Shown piece by piece: positions 33,266 to 42,524 of a stretch of 64,000 nucleotides of DNA; the stretch's first letter is position 1; every line of letters starts with the position of its first letter. Below the pieces are notes generated by a model. The model was not told the origin of the DNA. It saw nothing but the letters and a program-made list of their open reading frames with translations, and ran no database searches. The stretch is from contig NZ_CP019335.1 of NCBI RefSeq assembly GCF_002813915.1, forward strand, positions 976,388 to 1,040,387, written 5' to 3'. Both the position numbers and the translations under genes were made by a program. The DNA comes from Tenacibaculum sp. SZ-18. GTDB taxonomy: Bacteria > Bacteroidota > Bacteroidia > Flavobacteriales > Flavobacteriaceae.

Positions 33266-34456
33266 TTAAGCGAAGCTATTTTTGTTGATATTATTATTTT
33301 TAAAAGCCAATGGGGTCATTCCAGTTCGTTTTTTGAAAACATCATAAAAAGCAGATTTCGAATTAAACCCTGATTCTAGTCCAATAGATGCAATCGTGTA
33401 TCCTTCGTATTTCTGATCAACTAAAAATTTTTTGGCTTGTTTAACTCTCATTTCATTAATATAGTCTACAAAACTCTTTTTAGCATTTTTATTAATAATA
33501 GCAGATAATGTACTGGAACCAATATTTAGGTCATTCGATAAATTTTGTAAAGTATATTTTGGCTGAAGGTAAATTTTCTTAGAGCGAATAAAAGAATCAA
33601 TTTCTAAAAACTGAGATTCATATGTTGTTTCTTTTAAATCTGATTCATTCATTTCAATATTATGTACCTGAGATACTTTTAGGGAATTAATAACCTCATA
33701 ATCCTCAATATTTATATTTTCTCGAATATTTTTACGCTCTTTTAATAATCGTAAATAACGTAAGCCTTGATAACCTAGAATGAAAATAATTACCGTTGTA
33801 GAAATTCTTAATGGATAATATGAATAGATAAAACCAGAAAAGTTTAAGTAGAATTTAATAACTAGAGCGAAAATCCAAAGGACATATACTATTAAGGTTA
33901 ATTTAAAAAAGTCGTAAATCCACTTTAAATTATCATAAGTCAAAATTTTTGTAAATAGCTTTTTCTTTCCTTTTAATATATAAAAAGAATACACAAAAAG
34001 AGAAAGTGATCCAACTAAGCTAACCAATTCTTCAAAAGAAGTATATCGCTCGTACATATAGTCTAGTTCATCTTTTGTTCCACCTCCTAAAGAGTATGTA
34101 ATCACAAAAGTTAGCTGCGCGAAACATAGTACAATAAAAATTCCGAGAAAATATTTGAGAAGTTTTCTTGATTGATCTGAAATATTTAAGTAATTGACTA
34201 AAAATGCATAAAAGAAGGGAGCACTTAAAAAATGCCAAGGAATTTGAATATAATCCAACATAAATTTATGTTGAATCAAATTTCTTTCCAAAGCCCATGA
34301 CTGGAAATTGTTTAAAGAAAACGTAAGGATCATTAGGTTTAAAAACAGCAAACTCTTGTCTTTACCATATTTTGAAAAAAACATGATTAAACAAAGCACA
34401 AATCCGTGCAGGGCACTTAAAAGCAAAAACGTATTAAAAAAGTCTGTAGTGCTCAA
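33266..34456 (-). CDS. Membrane-bound AraC-family transcriptional regulator
   Basis: A 396-residue protein with about seven hydrophobic helices in residues 5-240, then a cytoplasmic linker and an AraC-type double helix-turn-helix in the last 100 residues (KKSFVDYINEMRVKQAKKFL; IASIGLESGFNSKSAFYDVFKKRTGMTPL). It probably senses a membrane or periplasmic signal and regulates genes directly. No dedicated partner is adjacent. Confidence 0.85.
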   Translation of the reverse strand: MSTTDFFNTFLLLSALHGFVLCLIMFFSKYGKDKSLLFLNLMILTFSLNNFQSWALERNLIQHKFMLDYIQIPWHFLSAPFFYAFLVNYLNISDQSRKLLKYFLGIFIVLCFAQLTFVITYSLGGGTKDELDYMYERYTSFEELVSLVGSLSLFVYSFYILKGKKKLFTKILTYDNLKWIYDFFKLTLIVYVLWIFALVIKFYLNFSGFIYSYYPLRISTTVIIFILGYQGLRYLRLLKERKNIRENINIEDYEVINSLKVSQVHNIEMNESDLKETTYESQFLEIDSFIRSKKIYLQPKYTLQNLSNDLNIGSSTLSAIINKNAKKSFVDYINEMRVKQAKKFLVDQKYEGYTIASIGLESGFNSKSAFYDVFKKRTGMTPLAFKNNNINKNSFA

Positions 34457-34608
34457 GGTTCTTCAGATAAAGGTTTTCGGTGATTTAAATTTAGCAAAAT
34501 TTTTACGAACAGGATGTGTAAAAAAATGAATTTTACTATGCTAAAATTATCAAATTGATATCTAAAAGTAAATAAAATAGAACAAATTTACAACAGTTAC
34601 CAAGGGAA

Positions 34609-35313
34609 TTAATGAAGTAAATTTATGCTATGAACAGCAACAATACCAGCAGTTTCTGTTCTTAGGCGACTTGATCCTAAGCTAATAGGAATAAGTTTAG
34701 ATTGCACCGCTTCTTTTACTTCTTTCAGAGAGAAATCTCCTTCTGGTCCAATTAAAACTGTAACTCTTCCTCCTTTAAATTCAAAAGACTTTAGTGAGGT
34801 TTTGTCTCCATCATAGCAATGCGCAATAAACAAATTACCCTCTTTGTTACCATTTAAAAAGTCTTTAAATTTAGTAAGTCCATTTAACTTAGGCGCATTG
34901 AACTTCAATGATTGTTTTGCCGCGGAAAGCATGATTTTTTCTAAACGCTCAATTTTAACCACTTTTCTTTCGGAGTTATCGCAAAGTAATAGTGTTATTT
35001 CATCAATACCTATTTCAGTGGCTTTTTCGATAAACCATTCTAAACGATCAATATTTTTTGTTGGAGCGATAGCAACATGTAAATAATAATTCCATTCTTT
35101 TTCCCTGAATTCAACTTCTTTAATTTTGGCAGTACATTTTTTATCACTTTCAATTATAATTTCGGCAGAAAATAAATATCCATTGCCATTGGTAATATGA
35201 AGAATATCACCTTGTCTCTTTCTTAAGACCTTAATAATATGACGACTTTCTTCTTTACTAAAAAGAATTTCTTTTGTTTCAGGTTTTATATGTGAATTAA
35301 AAAAAAGTTGCAT
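34609..35313 (-). CDS. rsmE: 16S rRNA (uracil1498-N3)-methyltransferase RsmE
   Basis: A 234-residue SPOUT-class methyltransferase that methylates U1498 of 16S rRNA. The N-terminal PUA-like part (HIIKVLRKRQGDILHITNG near 25-43) and the trefoil-knot motifs TVLIGPEGDFSLKEV near 187-201 and LGSSRLRTETAGIVA near 212-226 are characteristic. Its ATG overlaps the stop of the upstream gene by one base (TAATG), so the two are translationally coupled. Confidence 0.93.
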   Translation of the reverse strand: MQLFFNSHIKPETKEILFSKEESRHIIKVLRKRQGDILHITNGNGYLFSAEIIIESDKKCTAKIKEVEFREKEWNYYLHVAIAPTKNIDRLEWFIEKATEIGIDEITLLLCDNSERKVVKIERLEKIMLSAAKQSLKFNAPKLNGLTKFKDFLNGNKEGNLFIAHCYDGDKTSLKSFEFKGGRVTVLIGPEGDFSLKEVKEAVQSKLIPISLGSSRLRTETAGIVAVHSINLLH

Positions 35314-36434
35314 TATAAATCTAATCGATACGTTCTTCTTCTTTTATGAGTTCTTGGATTAAACTGCGACCATAATTTATGGATTGCAGTGTTATCCTCA
35401 AGTTCTGGTGTTCGGATACAGTTTTTTATATTTCTTTCTCCAAAAGATTTATGGAACTCTTCAAATAAAATGGCTGTAACTCCTTTGTTTTGATATGTTG
35501 GATCTACACCAATTAGATAAAAAGTTACGTCTTTAGAGTTTTTTCTGGCGTTTAAAAGATGGAATATTCCAAAGGGAAACAATTTACCATTCGCTTTTTG
35601 TAAAGCTCTAGAAAACGAGGGCATGGTAATAGCAAAAGCAACTAATTTATTCGTTTCTTTATGCATTACAAATTTTATAAATTCTGGATTTATAAAGCTG
35701 ATATATTTCTTTTTGAAATATTCTATTTGTGCATCTGAAATAGGAACATAAGTTGATAGTTTTGAATAGCTCTTACTGAACAACTCAAACATTTCATCAA
35801 CATATGGCATTATATCTTTTGTTTTAGTAAAGTTCAATTCCTTTAGATTGTATCTCTTTTTTAGTATACGACCTGCTTTAACGTGTCTTTCAATCTTAAT
35901 ATCCTCATAAAGAAATCTATTTTCTAGATATTCTTTCTCCTTGCGATACCCGAGTTGTTCTAAATGATCTTTGTAATATGGGTGATTGTACCAAGTTATC
36001 ATTGTTCCTAATTCATCAAATCCTTCAATAAGAACACCTGTTTTATCTAAATTGTTAAACCCAACTGGACCTTCAATATATTCTAAGTTATTTTCCTGAG
36101 CAATCTCTTTAACTTTATTCAACAATACTTTGGTTACTTCTATATCATCAATAACATCAAACCAACCAAATCTCATTTTTTTGATTCCTTGTTGCTCAAC
36201 TTCATATCGATTGATAATAGCAATTACTCGTCCAACAATTTTATTGTCTTTAATTGCTATAAAAAATCGTGCATCGGCATTTTCGAATACTGGATTTTTT
36301 GTTTTGTCAAAGTTTGAAACTTCATCATTAATAATTGGTGGAACCCAGTATTTGTTATTCTTATATAAGTAAAAAGGAAATAAAACAAATTGTTTTATTT
36401 CCTTTTTAGAGTGTATTTCTTTTAGTTGAATCAT
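35313..36434 (-). CDS. GNAT-fold acetyltransferase-like protein (YghO-type)
   Basis: A 373-residue soluble protein. The N-terminus resembles acyltransferase-like domains (KYWVPPIINDEVSNFDKTKN), and the GNAT-like stretch FYLIGVDPTYQNKGVTAILFEEF near 306-328 carries an acetyl-CoA loop (Gln-Asn-Lys-Gly-Val). EGPVGFNNLDKTGVLIEGFD near 118-137 is a family hallmark. Flavobacterial relatives are often mislabelled 'GTP cyclohydrolase'; no such signature is present. It is translated with rsmE. Confidence 0.75.
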   Translation of the reverse strand: MIQLKEIHSKKEIKQFVLFPFYLYKNNKYWVPPIINDEVSNFDKTKNPVFENADARFFIAIKDNKIVGRVIAIINRYEVEQQGIKKMRFGWFDVIDDIEVTKVLLNKVKEIAQENNLEYIEGPVGFNNLDKTGVLIEGFDELGTMITWYNHPYYKDHLEQLGYRKEKEYLENRFLYEDIKIERHVKAGRILKKRYNLKELNFTKTKDIMPYVDEMFELFSKSYSKLSTYVPISDAQIEYFKKKYISFINPEFIKFVMHKETNKLVAFAITMPSFSRALQKANGKLFPFGIFHLLNARKNSKDVTFYLIGVDPTYQNKGVTAILFEEFHKSFGERNIKNCIRTPELEDNTAIHKLWSQFNPRTHKRRRTYRLDL

Positions 36435-36458
36435 ACAACAAATGTATAATTATAAAAT

Positions 36459-37820
36459 CTATTCATTATCCTTTTTTTCTTTTTCTTTGTCTTTCTTTTT
36501 CTTCTCTTTTTCTTGTTTTTCCTTTTTCTCTAGCTCTTCTTCTTTTCTCAACTCTTCCTCAAGCTTTTTTATTTCTCTCTCAAGTTTTTCTTGCTCTTTC
36601 TTTTTTCTCTTTTCTTCTTTTAGCTTTTCCTTTTCAAGTTTTCTTTTAGCTTTTTCCTCAGCTTTTTTCTTCTTTCTAGCTGCTTTTTCTTTTTCTTTGG
36701 TTGTTTTTTTCTTGGCTTTTTTATCTTTTTTAGTAATATCACCTAAAACAGATTTTTGGCGTACTCTTACTCTTCCTTCTTTTTCTTCTTCAAGTTCCTC
36801 CTCTGTCTTTTCTGTTTCAAGTTGTGGACCGTTTTTGTCTTTCTTTTTGAATAAGTTTTTGATTTTGTCGATTAAACGTCCGAAGAAGCCTTTGTTATAA
36901 GTTTGAATATCTTCTCCTTCAATTTTATTGCCAAATTCATCCAGTTCAACATATTTATCCACATGGTTGTTGATTCTATAAGATACTCCAATACTGGTAT
37001 AAATTCCGGTACTGTTCTCTTGGAATGTTCCTCTTAAAGAGGAGTTAATTTGTAAATTATTATTGAATAAATAAGCAACTCCTAAACCTAAGTTACTCTG
37101 TGATTCTTGTTTGTTAAATAGCGCTTGATGTTCTGCAAACCCCGACCATTTGTTAGTAAAATTATAAGTTCCTGTAACTACGTAAGAAAACTCGGGTAAA
37201 TAACCACCTATATAGTTATAATGAATATTTGTTATTACATTAAGTTTGTGTGAAAATTCATTTTGTAATAAAACACCAATTTTTGGAGTAATTCCTCCTC
37301 GGGCGTGGTAATCGCTTAAGAAAGAACCAAAGTTGATTCCTCCATAAACAGCAACGTGAGGAATCCATCGAGACCAATCGAAAGAATGTCTTTTTTTCCA
37401 ACTTCTGATTTCTTTTGATTTATCTTGGTATTTTGGTTTATAAACCAAATATTTAGCACCAATTGTAAATTGACCAAAACCAAATTGTGATCTACTTGAT
37501 TCGAAAACATTTAGAAATGTAAATTCATTTTGTTGAACTGCAGTTGTTATATTAAATTCTAAAGATTCATCTAATACTCCCATTCTGTAGTGTAATTCAA
37601 GTCCAGTTGCAATCGGGTTACTAAACGTTGGAATGGCAGAAGTATTTCTATGAAAGATACTACTTTCAAATTGATAAACTCCTTTACCAACACTGTAAGG
37701 GCTTTCAGAAAAACCAGGTTTATTCGAATTTATCACTTCCGTGTACTGTGCTGTTATTGTTGTACATAAAAACAATAATAGTACACTAAAAAAAAATTTC
37801 ATCATATTCAACGCAGACAT
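36459..37820 (-). CDS. Outer-membrane beta-barrel-like protein with long Lys/Glu-rich tail
   Basis: A 453-residue exported protein (signal peptide MKFFFSVLLLFLCTTITAQ). The first ~300 residues resemble the phenol-degradation meta-pathway-type transporter barrel (PF13557-like): alternating aromatic strands such as GQFTIGAKYLVYKPKY and GLGVAYLFNNNLQINSSLRG. From about residue 315 the protein becomes a low-complexity tail of Lys, Glu and Arg (KKKAEEKAKRKLEKEKLKEE and similar) that runs to the end. The tail has heptad-like patterning and may be a coiled coil. The start could be 37820 or an ATG at 37805 or 37802. Confidence 0.72.
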   Translation of the reverse strand: MSALNMMKFFFSVLLLFLCTTITAQYTEVINSNKPGFSESPYSVGKGVYQFESSIFHRNTSAIPTFSNPIATGLELHYRMGVLDESLEFNITTAVQQNEFTFLNVFESSRSQFGFGQFTIGAKYLVYKPKYQDKSKEIRSWKKRHSFDWSRWIPHVAVYGGINFGSFLSDYHARGGITPKIGVLLQNEFSHKLNVITNIHYNYIGGYLPEFSYVVTGTYNFTNKWSGFAEHQALFNKQESQSNLGLGVAYLFNNNLQINSSLRGTFQENSTGIYTSIGVSYRINNHVDKYVELDEFGNKIEGEDIQTYNKGFFGRLIDKIKNLFKKKDKNGPQLETEKTEEELEEEKEGRVRVRQKSVLGDITKKDKKAKKKTTKEKEKAARKKKKAEEKAKRKLEKEKLKEEKRKKKEQEKLEREIKKLEEELRKEEELEKKEKQEKEKKKKDKEKEKKDNE

Positions 37821-37903
37821 TTACACGTTATACAAACATACAGTAAAATTATCAATCTTATAAGTTTACAGGATTATTAACGTAAGGTTTTAGTTCAAAT
37901 TGT

Positions 37904-37911
37904 TATTTTTG
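37904..37911 (+). promoter_or_regulatory. -7 promoter element of the DUF4834 gene
   Basis: TATTTTTG, an exact TAnnTTTG element, ends 22 bases before the ATG at 37934. The divergent outer-membrane gene starts 84 bases to the left. Confidence 0.5.
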
Positions 37912-37933
37912 ATTGCTTTTTTATAATATTAGA

Positions 37934-38215
37934 ATGTTAGAGATCCAACAAGCGGGACCAATGAATTTTATTAGAACACTACTTATCATCGCTTTAGTGT
38001 ATTATACACTAAAATTTTTAGCTCGACTTTTCGCTCCATTTTTAATGAAAAAAGCCGTTCAGAAAATGCAAGAACGTGCAGAAAAACAATACGGTGGAGC
38101 AAAAAAGAATAATGACGTTAAAGTAGGTGAAACCATTATAGACAAAAAACCAAATCAATCAAAAGAAAGTGATAAATCAGTAGGGGAATATATTGATTTT
38201 GAAGAAATCGACTAA
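37934..38215 (+). CDS. DUF4834 family small membrane protein
   Basis: A 93-residue protein: one hydrophobic helix (TLLIIALVYYTLKFLARLFAPFL) near residues 15-37 followed by a charged tail ending GEYIDFEEID, the signature end of DUF4834. Function unknown; the family is Bacteroidota-specific. It is two bases ahead of the YfhO gene. The frame extends upstream to a TTG at 37913, but that codon is too close to the promoter element. Confidence 0.78.
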   Translation: MLEIQQAGPMNFIRTLLIIALVYYTLKFLARLFAPFLMKKAVQKMQERAEKQYGGAKKNNDVKVGETIIDKKPNQSKESDKSVGEYIDFEEID

Positions 38216-38217
38216 CT

Positions 38218-40620
38218 ATGAAGATTAATAAGTTATTACCTTATATAGGCGCGATCCTAGTATTTGTTGTTGTATCAATATTATATTTTAATCCGGTTTT
38301 ATCAGGAAAACAAATTAAGCAATCAGATATTGATCAGTTTAAAGGAATTTCTAAAGAATTACGTGAGTACAGAGAAAAAAATGATAAAGAGGCTTATTGG
38401 CTGAATAATGCTTTCAGTGGAATGCCTGGTTATTTAGTAAGTGCAAATTATGAGAATGACTTCTTAAAAGAAGTAGACAGAATCTTACGTTTTTTGCCTA
38501 GGCCAGCCGATTATCTATTTTTATATTTTTTTGGTTTTTTCATTCTGTTAATGACCTTAAAAGTAGATTGGAAATTATCGATAATAGGAGGTTTAGCTTT
38601 TGGTTTTTCAACTTATCTTATCATTATTATTGGAGCTGGACATAATGCGAAAGCCCATGCAATTGCTTATATGCCGATTATAATTTCTGGTGTACTACTT
38701 ATTTTTCAAAAACGATTTTTACTCGGTTTTTTATTGGCTGCTATTGGAATGACAATGGAAATTGGAGCGGGTCATATTCAAATGACTTATTACTTAGGTT
38801 TTTGTATTGTGATTCTTGGAATTGTAGAGTTGATGGAAGCGGTTAAAACTGGAAAAATTGTATTATTTCTGAAACAAGTAGCTATTATAGTAGTTGCTTT
38901 TATTGTTGGAGTAGGAGTAAACTCTTCTCGTTTAATGGCGACTAAAGAATATGCTGATTACAGTATTAGAGGAAAGTCGGAGTTAACTATTGATAGCGAA
39001 GGAAAGCCAAAACCAAAAAAAAATAATGGTTTGGATTATGACTATATCACTCAATATAGTTATGGGAAATTAGAAACAATGAATTTAATAGTTCCTAGAT
39101 TTATGGGTGGAGGAACTGTTGATGCTTTAAGTGAAAATTCTAATTTTTATAAAGAATTTGAAGCAATTGCGGGTTCGAAAGCTGCAAAGGAATATTCTAA
39201 AGAAGTATTAACATATTGGGGAGATCAACCAATTGTCGAAGCGCCTGCTTACATAGGTGCAGTTATTGTATTTTTGTTTTTTCTTGGAATATTTTTAGTT
39301 GATAGAAAAATAAAGTATTGGCTGGTTTCTGCAACTATTTTTTCAATTGTATTGAGTTGGGGTAAAAACTTAGCTTTTGTAACAAATTTCTTTATTGATT
39401 TTGTTCCTTTATATGATAAGTTTAGAGCAGTATCATCAATTCAGGTAATCGCAGAATTGTGTATTCCTTTAATGGCGATTTTAGGATTAAATGAGCTATT
39501 TAAGAATAGTAAAACGAATGAAGAAAAATTAGAGTATCTTAAAAAGGCGGTTTATATCTCATTAGGTTTGATCGTTGGAGGTTTTGTTTTAGCTCATATG
39601 ACTGGTAATTTTGAAGGAATAAGAGACGGACAATACCAACAATATCCTTCGTTAATTGATGCTTTAATCAGCGATCGTAAAAGTTTATTACTACAAGATA
39701 GTTTACGTTCAATATTTTTGATAATAATTACTGCCGGGTTTATTTATCAGTTTTTGAAAAATAAGGTGAAATTATTTTTTGTTTATGGAGCAATAATCAG
39801 TATTGTATTATTTGATCTTGTTTCTGTAAATTGGAATTACGTTAACACAGAGAATTTTGTAAGTAAAAGAGTAATCGATAAACCGTTTGTTCCTACAAAG
39901 GTGGATCTTGATATCCTTAAGGATAAAGGATATTATAGAGTAGTTAACTTCTCTGGGAATTTTATGAATGAAAACCGAACGTCTTTTTTTCATAGGTCAG
40001 TTGGTGGATACCATGCGGCTAAATTGAAACGATATCAAGAATTAGTAGAGTATCAGGTAGCAAAAAATAACATGGAAATATTAAACATGTTAAATACAAA
40101 ATATTTTATTCTTGATGCCGATAATTTTGAATTAAATGAAGAAGCTAATGGAAATGCTTGGTTCGTAGAGCAATTAATTCCTGTTAAATCTGCCAATGAG
40201 GAAATAATGGCTTTAACAAATATTAAAACAAAGAAACAAGCAATAGTAAGAAGCGACAAGTATAAAGGTAGTAAAACAGAGTTTCAAAAAGATTCTTTAT
40301 CAAGTATAAAGTTGATTAAACATGATCTTAATAAGATGGAGTATCAAAGTTCAAGCAATAGTGAGGGTTTTGCTGTGTTTTCTGAGATATTTTATGCTAA
40401 AGGTTGGAATGCTTATTTAGATGGCAAACCTGTTCCTCATTATCAAATTAATTATGTATTACGAGGAATGAATATTCCTGCTGGCAAACATGATATAGTT
40501 TTCAAATTTGAACCAACCATTGTAAAACAAGGTGCTCAAATGGCAATGTTTTTTTATATTTTATTGATACTAGTTCCAATTGGTTTGTACATCCTAAATA
40601 AGAAAAAATTATTGACGTAA
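38218..40620 (+). CDS. YfhO family membrane protein (GT-C-like)
   Basis: An 800-residue inner-membrane protein with about a dozen predicted helices and a large extracytoplasmic C-terminal domain (residues about 560-760) that ends with one more helix (MAMFFYILLILVPIGLYIL). YfhO proteins are GT-C-fold, polyprenyl-phosphate-sugar transferase-like enzymes that add sugars to cell-surface glycans; in Firmicutes they glycosylate teichoic acids. The substrate here is unknown. HNAKAHAIAYMPI near 142-154 resembles a conserved loop. Confidence 0.85.
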   Translation: MKINKLLPYIGAILVFVVVSILYFNPVLSGKQIKQSDIDQFKGISKELREYREKNDKEAYWLNNAFSGMPGYLVSANYENDFLKEVDRILRFLPRPADYLFLYFFGFFILLMTLKVDWKLSIIGGLAFGFSTYLIIIIGAGHNAKAHAIAYMPIIISGVLLIFQKRFLLGFLLAAIGMTMEIGAGHIQMTYYLGFCIVILGIVELMEAVKTGKIVLFLKQVAIIVVAFIVGVGVNSSRLMATKEYADYSIRGKSELTIDSEGKPKPKKNNGLDYDYITQYSYGKLETMNLIVPRFMGGGTVDALSENSNFYKEFEAIAGSKAAKEYSKEVLTYWGDQPIVEAPAYIGAVIVFLFFLGIFLVDRKIKYWLVSATIFSIVLSWGKNLAFVTNFFIDFVPLYDKFRAVSSIQVIAELCIPLMAILGLNELFKNSKTNEEKLEYLKKAVYISLGLIVGGFVLAHMTGNFEGIRDGQYQQYPSLIDALISDRKSLLLQDSLRSIFLIIITAGFIYQFLKNKVKLFFVYGAIISIVLFDLVSVNWNYVNTENFVSKRVIDKPFVPTKVDLDILKDKGYYRVVNFSGNFMNENRTSFFHRSVGGYHAAKLKRYQELVEYQVAKNNMEILNMLNTKYFILDADNFELNEEANGNAWFVEQLIPVKSANEEIMALTNIKTKKQAIVRSDKYKGSKTEFQKDSLSSIKLIKHDLNKMEYQSSSNSEGFAVFSEIFYAKGWNAYLDGKPVPHYQINYVLRGMNIPAGKHDIVFKFEPTIVKQGAQMAMFFYILLILVPIGLYILNKKKLLT

Positions 40621-42318
40621 GTTTTTAATAAACTTTGAGGGAGAAATATTCATTTCTTTCTTAAAGGCACGACTGAATGCAGAAGCACTTTTATATCCAA
40701 CTTGATTAGCAAGTCCCTCTATAGAATACTTTTCATAAATATGATGATTGTTCATTAAATCTAATGCATGTTCAATTTTCTTTTTTGTAAAGTATCTTTT
40801 AAAAGGCATATCAAAGTGTTTGTTGAAAGTGAAAGAAACATATGTGCTATTAGTCTGAGCCAATTCAGCAATAGTATTTATTGAAAAATCTTCAATTAAG
40901 TAATCTAGATTATTTTCAGCCTTTTTTATTAAATCGAGAATTTTGTCTTCAAGTTCGTCTTCAATATTATAATTTACCTTTTGTTTTGTAATTGTTGTTT
41001 TGATTTGTGATTTTTCAATTTCTGACGTCTTTTCTATAATTTCATTTTTATATTTCTTCCTCTTAAAAATGAAATATACAGAAATCAGCATTGCAATAAG
41101 TACTATAGAAACCACGACTTTTGTGTTTTTTCTTTTTTCACTTTCAATAATTGTGTCGTTTAATTGATTTATTTTTTGAATATCATTATCATATAATAAT
41201 TGATATGTTTTTTGCTCGTGCTCTTTTGCTAAATTAAATTCTTTTATTGTGAGTTGAGAATATTTATAAGCACTATCTGTTTTATTTTGAGTCAAATATT
41301 GATTAGATAATATGTCATAGATTTTGATAATTCGATTACTAGGAAGTTTAGTTTTCGATAATACATTTTTAGCATGATAAACTGAAGAATCTGGATTGTT
41401 TAAATGATTATAGCAGATAGTTTTATAAAAACTAATTTCGCCACTATAATCTGTCTTAATTGTGTTTTTTGGATAGTCAATTTGACTTATTATTTCCAGA
41501 CTTTTACTGAATTGTTTTTTAGCAATTAAAACGTCCAACTGTCTTAATTGGTAAATGAATTTAGAGTCAGGGTGAGGAGGAGAGAATTTTAAAGCTGCTT
41601 GATAGGCTTTTTTGTAATAAAAAGAAGCAGAATCCAATAACTGCAATTGATTATTCTTTTTACTTATGGCAATCCACACTTTTCCTAGAGAATTATAAAT
41701 ATCTGCCTTTTTTCTGTATAATGCTTTGTGCTGAAAGAAATCTTGAGAATTTAATTTTTTTGCTTCAATGGTATGAACTAATTTATTTAGAATAGTTTTT
41801 GATTCTTCCACCAGTTGAAGTTCGTATTTAATTTGAGCTTTTGAAAGTTCATTATTGATTACGTAATAGAACGAATCAAAATAATCGTTCCTAATTTGCT
41901 CAATGAATTTCGATGTTAAAATGAGTTGTTCGTAGGCCTTTTCATATTCTCCTGAATTTTTAAATATCCAAAAAAGGCGGTTTAGTAAGCTCAATTTAAT
42001 TTTAATCAAACATAAAGAATTGTCCCTTGAAGTTATCCTCAAGTTTATTTCTGAAATAGTAGAGTTTACAATTTTTTCAGATTTCTTAAAATCTTTAGTC
42101 TTATAGTAATAATAGGCCTCAGAATTTAGTCCGGAAATTTTGTCGCAAATATTTTTGGAGTTTTGTACTTTTTTTGAATAATGCAAAAGACTATCTAGGT
42201 TAGTGTCTTTAAACACTACCATTTTTAAAATATCGGACTTAGCTTCGTAAAGTTCAATGTCTGTTTGGGAGAGAACGCATCGAATAGAAAGGAACGCTAA
42301 AAGAATTAATATTCTCAA
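40609..42318 (-). CDS. TPR-containing membrane AraC-type sensor regulator, copy 1
   Basis: A 569-residue one-component regulator. It has a signal-peptide-like N-terminus, an all-helical TPR-like periplasmic part (about 25-390; SASFYYKKAYQAALKFSPP is one repeat), one membrane helix near 390-408, and an AraC double helix-turn-helix (about 465-569; KKKIEHALDLMNNHHIYEKY, YKSASAFSRAFKKEMNISPS). Its sequence parallels the neighbour at 42525-44216 along the whole length, so the two are tandem duplicates. Its 3' end overlaps the YfhO gene by 12 bases. A putative small RNA is transcribed away from its start. Confidence 0.88.
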   Translation of the reverse strand: MRILILLAFLSIRCVLSQTDIELYEAKSDILKMVVFKDTNLDSLLHYSKKVQNSKNICDKISGLNSEAYYYYKTKDFKKSEKIVNSTISEINLRITSRDNSLCLIKIKLSLLNRLFWIFKNSGEYEKAYEQLILTSKFIEQIRNDYFDSFYYVINNELSKAQIKYELQLVEESKTILNKLVHTIEAKKLNSQDFFQHKALYRKKADIYNSLGKVWIAISKKNNQLQLLDSASFYYKKAYQAALKFSPPHPDSKFIYQLRQLDVLIAKKQFSKSLEIISQIDYPKNTIKTDYSGEISFYKTICYNHLNNPDSSVYHAKNVLSKTKLPSNRIIKIYDILSNQYLTQNKTDSAYKYSQLTIKEFNLAKEHEQKTYQLLYDNDIQKINQLNDTIIESEKRKNTKVVVSIVLIAMLISVYFIFKRKKYKNEIIEKTSEIEKSQIKTTITKQKVNYNIEDELEDKILDLIKKAENNLDYLIEDFSINTIAELAQTNSTYVSFTFNKHFDMPFKRYFTKKKIEHALDLMNNHHIYEKYSIEGLANQVGYKSASAFSRAFKKEMNISPSKFIKNLRQ

Positions 42319-42371
42319 AATTACTTAGGAATTACGAATTACAATATTAAATTACTTTGCTTTTTATAAAA

Positions 42372-42417
42372 AGTCGAATATAAAGTTTTTTTTAGAACAA
42401 AAGCATTTATAGCTTTG
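42372..42417 (+). promoter_or_regulatory. Promoter of candidate small RNA 1
   Basis: The block AATATAAAGTTTTTT (from 42377) is followed by the exact -7 element TAGCTTTG (42410-42417), 33 bases from block start to element start. The same block and spacing occur at 44289-44329 beside the paralogous regulator. An AT-rich palindrome CTTTTTATAAAAAG (about 42360-42373) lies just upstream and has a counterpart there. Confidence 0.6.
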
Positions 42418-42423
42418 TTAAGC

Positions 42424-42497
42424 TATGCGGAAATAAGGACGGGAGAATATTTCTATAAAAAGAAAACTTCAAAAGGGAACTTTATGTTCCTTTTTTT
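42424..42497 (+). ncRNA. Candidate small RNA 1 beside TPR-AraC copy 1
   Basis: Between an exact -7 element (42410-42417) and a hairpin followed by seven T (42476-42497) lies a ~75-base unit with no frame longer than four codons. It is divergent from the AraC-type gene at 40609-42318. Parts of the transcript (ATGCGGAAATAA; GGACGGGAGAA) resemble the paired unit at 44335-44424. A trans-acting RNA or a leader-type regulator is inferred. Confidence 0.5.
42473..42497 (+). terminator. Terminator of candidate small RNA 1
   Basis: GGAAC and GTTCC (42476-42480, 42486-42490), extended by G-T and A-T pairs, form a stem followed by seven T on the plus strand. The T tract is clearly better on the plus strand than on the minus strand, where it could only weakly serve the 42525 gene. 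Confidence 0.65.
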
Positions 42498-42524
42498 ATG
42501 TTTTAAAGTTTTGTCATTTTATAA

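Noticed and set aside
35313..36434. 'GTP cyclohydrolase' label for the acetyltransferase-like protein
   Set aside because: There is no GTP cyclohydrolase metal or active-site motif; the visible loop is GNAT-like.
36442..36900. Antisense open frame over the Lys/Glu tail, Ser/Phe-rich
   Set aside because: Its composition is exactly what the complement of Lys/Glu codons produces, with no signal of its own; treated as a shadow.
19183..42350. GAATTACGAATT-type repeats near 19190 and 42331 as a mobile repeat
   Set aside because: Only short shared strings (about 11 bases) in AT-rich spacers, without target-site duplication or shared flanks.
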